A stretch of DNA of 16,677 bases from OMOG01 sp041485845. Lineage in GTDB: Bacteria > Acidobacteriota > Terriglobia > Bryobacterales > Bryobacteraceae. A model generated the notes under the pieces. That model was not told where the DNA came from and searched no databases. It worked only from the letters and a program-made list of their open reading frames with translations. The translations under genes and the position numbers were made by a program. The DNA lies in assembly GCA_041485845.1 (NCBI GenBank), contig JBGPKH010000135.1, forward strand, positions 1 to 16,677, in the 5' to 3' direction. Position 1 is the stretch's first letter, and every line of letters starts with the position of its first letter. This document shows positions 13,958-16,677 of this stretch, in pieces.

Positions 13958-15406
13958 ATGCGATACCTGGACCTGGCGGTCATTCTAACGTACCTACTCG
14001 GCATTACGTGGTTCGGCGCGCGATTCCGCCGCGGCCAAAAGAGCCTGCGCGACTACTTTCTGGGCGGCCGGACGGCGCCGTGGTGGGCCATCAGCCTCTC
14101 CATCGTGTCGGCTGAGACCAGTACCCTCACCATTGTCGGCACGCCCGCGCTGGCATTTGCCGGCAACATGGGCTTCCTCCAGATCGTGTTGGGATACCTG
14201 CTGGCCCGCATCGTGATTTCGGTGTTGTTCCTGCCCCATTACTTTCGCGGCGAGATGTTCACGGCCTACGAACTGATGCGGCGCAGATTTGGCGAGCGGA
14301 TCCGCAAACTCACCGCGTCGATATTCTTAGTGACGCGGGCCATGGCGGAAGGGGTACGGGTCTTCGCCATCTCGCTGGTGATCTCCATCGTGCTGGGCAC
14401 CGGGGAAATCGCATCGATCGCGCTGATCGTGGCGCTCACCTTGTTTTATACATTTGAGGGCGGCATGACGGCGGTGATCTGGACGGACGTGGTGCAGATG
14501 ACCCTGTACGTGGCGGGCGCGGTGTTGAGTTTCTACGTGATCCTGGGCAAGATTCCGGGCGGCTGGGAGCACGTGGCAGCGGTGGCGGGCGCGGCGCACA
14601 AGTTCACGATCTTCGATTTCCGGTTCTCGCCCACCATGGAATTCTTCTCGCGGACTTACACGTTTTGGGCGGGACTGGCGGGCGGATGTTTTCTGACTAC
14701 GGCCAGCCACGGCACCGATCAACTGATGGTGCAGCGGCTGCTGAGCGCGCGCGACGAGCGCCAGAGCCGCACCGCGCTGCTGGCGAGCTGGGTGGTGATT
14801 TGCATCCAGTTCACGCTGTTCCTGCTCATCGGCATCCTGCTTTACGTGTATTACGGCGACCAGCACCTTGCGCCGCCCAAGCAGATGGATCGCGTGTACC
14901 CCGAATTCGTCTGGAACAACATGCCGCCGGGGATTGCCGGGCTGATCGTCGCAGCGATTCTGGCGGCGGCCATGGCGAACATCAGCGCGGCGCTGAATTC
15001 GCTGGCGTCCACGACGGTGGTGGACTTTCTGCGTTCGCGCGCGAAGGAGTTGAGCGAGAGCCGCGCGCTGCAAGTGGCGCGGATGGCGACTGTGGCGTGG
15101 GGGCTGGTGCTGCTGGCGATCGCGATTGCGGCGCGCAATTCGCGCTCGGTGCTGGAGGCGGGACTGACCATCGGCTCGATTCCTTCGGGCGCGCTGCTGG
15201 GCGTTTTTCTGCTGGGAGTGCTGACGAAGAGGCCCCGAGAGGGCGCGGCGATGGCCGGTGTCGCGGCGGGGCTCTCCGTGATTCTGTACGTGAATTTGCG
15301 CACCCACATCGCCTGGACGTGGTATGTGCTGATCGGGACCACGGTGACGTTTGGTGTCGCGATGGTGGCGTCGCTGTTTCAGGGAGCCGCCAAATCACGG
15401 TTTTGA
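13958..15406 (+). CDS. Sodium:solute symporter (SSS family) inner-membrane transporter
   Basis: This 482-residue polytopic protein belongs to the SSS family (SGLT/PutP/PanF type), which couples Na+ entry to uptake of sugars, amino acids or organic acids. I start at the ATG at 13958 because the family's first helix follows directly (MRYLDLAVILTYLLGITWFGARF); the frame opens 14 codons earlier at 13916. Family landmarks include the YFLGGRTAPWWAISLSIVSAETSTLTIVGTPALAF region (33-67), FEGGMTAVIWTDVVQ (166-180), a HGTDQLMVQRLLSA loop (251-264) and the Na+-site helix AAAMANISAALNSLASTTVVDF (335-356). About 12-13 hydrophobic spans are visible. No good Shine-Dalgarno precedes the start. A tandem repeat lies in the leader. 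Its 3' end overlaps the convergent FG-GAP gene by 12 bp. The substrate cannot be told from the sequence. Confidence 0.9.
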   Translation: MRYLDLAVILTYLLGITWFGARFRRGQKSLRDYFLGGRTAPWWAISLSIVSAETSTLTIVGTPALAFAGNMGFLQIVLGYLLARIVISVLFLPHYFRGEMFTAYELMRRRFGERIRKLTASIFLVTRAMAEGVRVFAISLVISIVLGTGEIASIALIVALTLFYTFEGGMTAVIWTDVVQMTLYVAGAVLSFYVILGKIPGGWEHVAAVAGAAHKFTIFDFRFSPTMEFFSRTYTFWAGLAGGCFLTTASHGTDQLMVQRLLSARDERQSRTALLASWVVICIQFTLFLLIGILLYVYYGDQHLAPPKQMDRVYPEFVWNNMPPGIAGLIVAAILAAAMANISAALNSLASTTVVDFLRSRAKELSESRALQVARMATVAWGLVLLAIAIAARNSRSVLEAGLTIGSIPSGALLGVFLLGVLTKRPREGAAMAGVAAGLSVILYVNLRTHIAWTWYVLIGTTVTFGVAMVASLFQGAAKSRF

Positions 15407-16573
15407 TGCGGACCTGCGAAACAGGAAGAGCCCCGACTTTCCGCCCACAACAACTTCCGGATAGGGCTTCGACTCCAGACGGGCCACCACCACCTGCATG
15501 CCTCCGCCCGCTCGCGAGCCGTAGTCGATGAGGTGCTTCACCCACTCGATCGCGCCGGTCGGCCCTTTGAAGTACTCGTACCAATAGACGCCCAGCGGCT
15601 CCCGCTCGCCGGGGTCGCGCCCGTTGTGGGCCATGAACCGCTTACCCGTCACGAGGTCCGGCTTACCGTCGCCGTTGAGGTCCGCCAGCACGAGCGAGTG
15701 CGCCTGCGACCAGCTATCGTCGATCATGTGCTTGGTCCAGGCGCCTTGTGCGGTCTGCTCCATCCAGAAGATGCCGTAATTGTGGGCCATCGACGTGACG
15801 ATGTCCGGGCGCCCGTCACCGTTGACATCGAGGACGTGAATGAATCCCACCTCGCCCAACTGGAAATCCCCGTGGAACGTCCACACCCCCGAGCGTGGAT
15901 CCGCGGGAGCCTCGAACCACCCTGTAGGAGTGATGATGTCGTTGCGCCCGTCGCGGTTCACATCGCCCGCGCCGATGCCGTGGCCGAATGAGTGGTCCGC
16001 GATCGCGTGCGGGACGAACTCGCCGCCGCGGACTTCGTACCAGGTCAGCGGCGCGGGCTGGTTCCCGAATTCCGGCAGCAGCTCCCGGGCCTTGCCATCG
16101 TTGTCGAGATCCACCAGGAACGCGAACTCCACGTTGAAGCGCGTTTCGATCGCGTGGTCCTTCCACAACACGCCGGTCTTGCCCGGATTCTCGCTCCAGT
16201 ACAGGCGCTTGCCGAACCACGAACAGCTCACGATGTCGATGCGGCCGTCGCCGTCCACGTCGAGCGGCAGGTCGCTGAAATCGTCGATGTAGTTATTGGC
16301 GAAATCGATCTGGCGGAATCGGTGGCGGGTCCATTTCGGCGCTTCGTACCAGTATTCGCCGGAGACGATGTCGGGCTTGCCGTCGCCGTTGATGTCGGCG
16401 GCCGCGGCGGTCTCGCTCGCGCCGGGGTCGATCGTCTGGCGTTCGAAGAGGATGTCCTCCGGGCGGCTGGCGCACCAGCCGACGAGAACCAGCGCTGCGG
16501 CAAGCCAGGCCCCGGATGGCCGGTGAAGGCCTGGGAGCCCGTGGCAAGACCGCTCCCTTGAAAAACCCGCCAT
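15395..16573 (-). CDS. Secreted FG-GAP/VCBS repeat beta-propeller protein
   Basis: This 392-residue protein starts at the ATG at 16573-16571, behind AAGGGG at about seven bases; a longer frame from 16645 lacks such a site. A signal segment (GAWLAAALVLVGWCAS, 21-36) may be a lipoprotein signal, though the Trp before Cys34 is atypical. Six calcium-loop repeats of the type DxNxDGxxDhh occur at 60-68, 105-113, 155-163, 204-212, 249-257 and 298-306, with a seventh degenerate blade around 364-377 (ARLESKPYPEVVVG). Spacing of 45-50 residues and the aromatic blade ends (YWYEAP, LYWSENPG, GWFEAP, IFWMEQT, YWYEYFKG) indicate a seven-bladed integrin-like propeller. Such proteins bind ligands or polymers outside the cytoplasm with Ca2+. 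The third loop is altered (DLDNDGKAR). No enzymatic domain is present. It is convergent with the symporter. Confidence 0.9.
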   Translation of the reverse strand: MAGFSRERSCHGLPGLHRPSGAWLAAALVLVGWCASRPEDILFERQTIDPGASETAAAADINGDGKPDIVSGEYWYEAPKWTRHRFRQIDFANNYIDDFSDLPLDVDGDGRIDIVSCSWFGKRLYWSENPGKTGVLWKDHAIETRFNVEFAFLVDLDNDGKARELLPEFGNQPAPLTWYEVRGGEFVPHAIADHSFGHGIGAGDVNRDGRNDIITPTGWFEAPADPRSGVWTFHGDFQLGEVGFIHVLDVNGDGRPDIVTSMAHNYGIFWMEQTAQGAWTKHMIDDSWSQAHSLVLADLNGDGKPDLVTGKRFMAHNGRDPGEREPLGVYWYEYFKGPTGAIEWVKHLIDYGSRAGGGMQVVVARLESKPYPEVVVGGKSGLFLFRRSASKP

Positions 16574-16618
16574 TTGTTCGCCCCTTGTTCCCCATATCTT
16601 CGCCTCGGCGGGTTTTTC
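16560..16618 (-). promoter_or_regulatory. Inverted repeat enclosing the ribosome site and start codon
   Basis: GAAAAACCCGCC (16560-16571) and GGCGGGTTTTTC (16607-16618) are perfect 12-bp complements separated by 35 nt. On the minus-strand mRNA the loop holds the AAGGGG ribosome site and most of the ATG at 16573, and the 3' arm covers the last base of the start codon and codons 2-5. The GC arm followed by TTTTT also looks like an intrinsic terminator. It could therefore control initiation or attenuate transcription of the FG-GAP gene. Confidence 0.55.
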
Positions 16619-16629
16619 ATTGCCTTTGG

Positions 16630-16644
16630 TGGGCCGCAGGCCCA
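16630..16644. other. Short perfect hairpin upstream of FG-GAP gene
   Basis: TGGGCC (16630-16635) and GGCCCA (16639-16644) form a 6-bp perfect stem with a GCA triloop. It lies about 57-72 nt upstream of the FG-GAP start. It may be part of the leader or the 3' end of a neighbouring transcript; the window ends 33 bp later, so this cannot be resolved. It has no T-tract. Confidence 0.35.
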
Positions 16645-16677
16645 TGCGGAACTCGGTTGAAGACGCGGCGAAGAACC

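Noticed and set aside
14327..15307. Minus-strand open frame of 326 codons opposite the symporter
   Set aside because: Arg/His/Gln-rich shadow frame antisense to a well-conserved transporter; no motif or ribosome site.
16574..16645. ATG start of the FG-GAP protein at 16645
   Set aside because: The added 24 residues are polar and basic, precede the signal segment, and the ATG at 16573 has an AAGGGG ribosome site. A longer form cannot be fully excluded.

Overview
This window is GC-rich, protein-dense bacterial DNA from a Gram-negative (diderm) organism. The best guess is a soil Acidobacteriota of the Bryobacterales/Solibacter type. That rests on a large Oar-like TonB-dependent receptor with an N-terminal carboxypeptidase-regulatory-like domain, an FG-GAP propeller protein, small secreted SnoaL-like and TPR proteins, and long shadow ORFs on the non-coding strands. 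The taxonomic call is inference from gene style, not from a marker gene.

Left part (1-5488, minus strand): a two-gene operon. A 1322-residue membrane protein with about 12 predicted membrane spans, three large extracytoplasmic regions and a cytoplasmic P-loop NTPase is followed, through an ATGA stop/start overlap, by a membrane-anchored family-1-type solute-binding protein. No ABC permease or ATPase gene is present. I infer that the binding protein delivers a ligand signal to the membrane NTPase rather than feeding a transporter. This is the best candidate for an undescribed system in the window. A hairpin lies just downstream of the operon, and a three-arm inverted repeat lies at the left window edge.

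Middle (5489-10752): a 368-bp divergent spacer holds a direct repeat on the sensor side and a near-leaderless promoter on the receptor side. It separates the sensor operon from a 1196-residue TonB-dependent outer-membrane receptor (+). The receptor is followed after 23 bp by a 90-residue protein with a possible Sm-like fold. Next come a convergent minus-strand membrane TPR protein and, head to head with it (24 bp between start codons), a small secreted SnoaL/DUF4440-like protein.

Right part (10753-16677): a minus-strand tandem pair of paralogous secreted proteins (483 and 470 residues) has a clear sigma-70-like promoter, a GTG start with a perfect Shine-Dalgarno on the first gene, and four conserved cysteines. 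Divergent from the pair is a sodium:solute symporter (SSS family) whose leader carries a perfect 15-bp tandem duplication. The symporter's 3' end overlaps by 12 bp the convergent 3' end of a secreted seven-repeat FG-GAP/VCBS protein. The start codon of that last gene sits inside a 12-bp perfect inverted repeat that also resembles an intrinsic terminator.

Taken together the region looks like envelope, nutrient-uptake and sensing functions: outer-membrane import, inner-membrane symport, periplasmic binding and sensing, and secreted repeat proteins. I saw no rRNA, tRNA, CRISPR array, transposase or phage gene.
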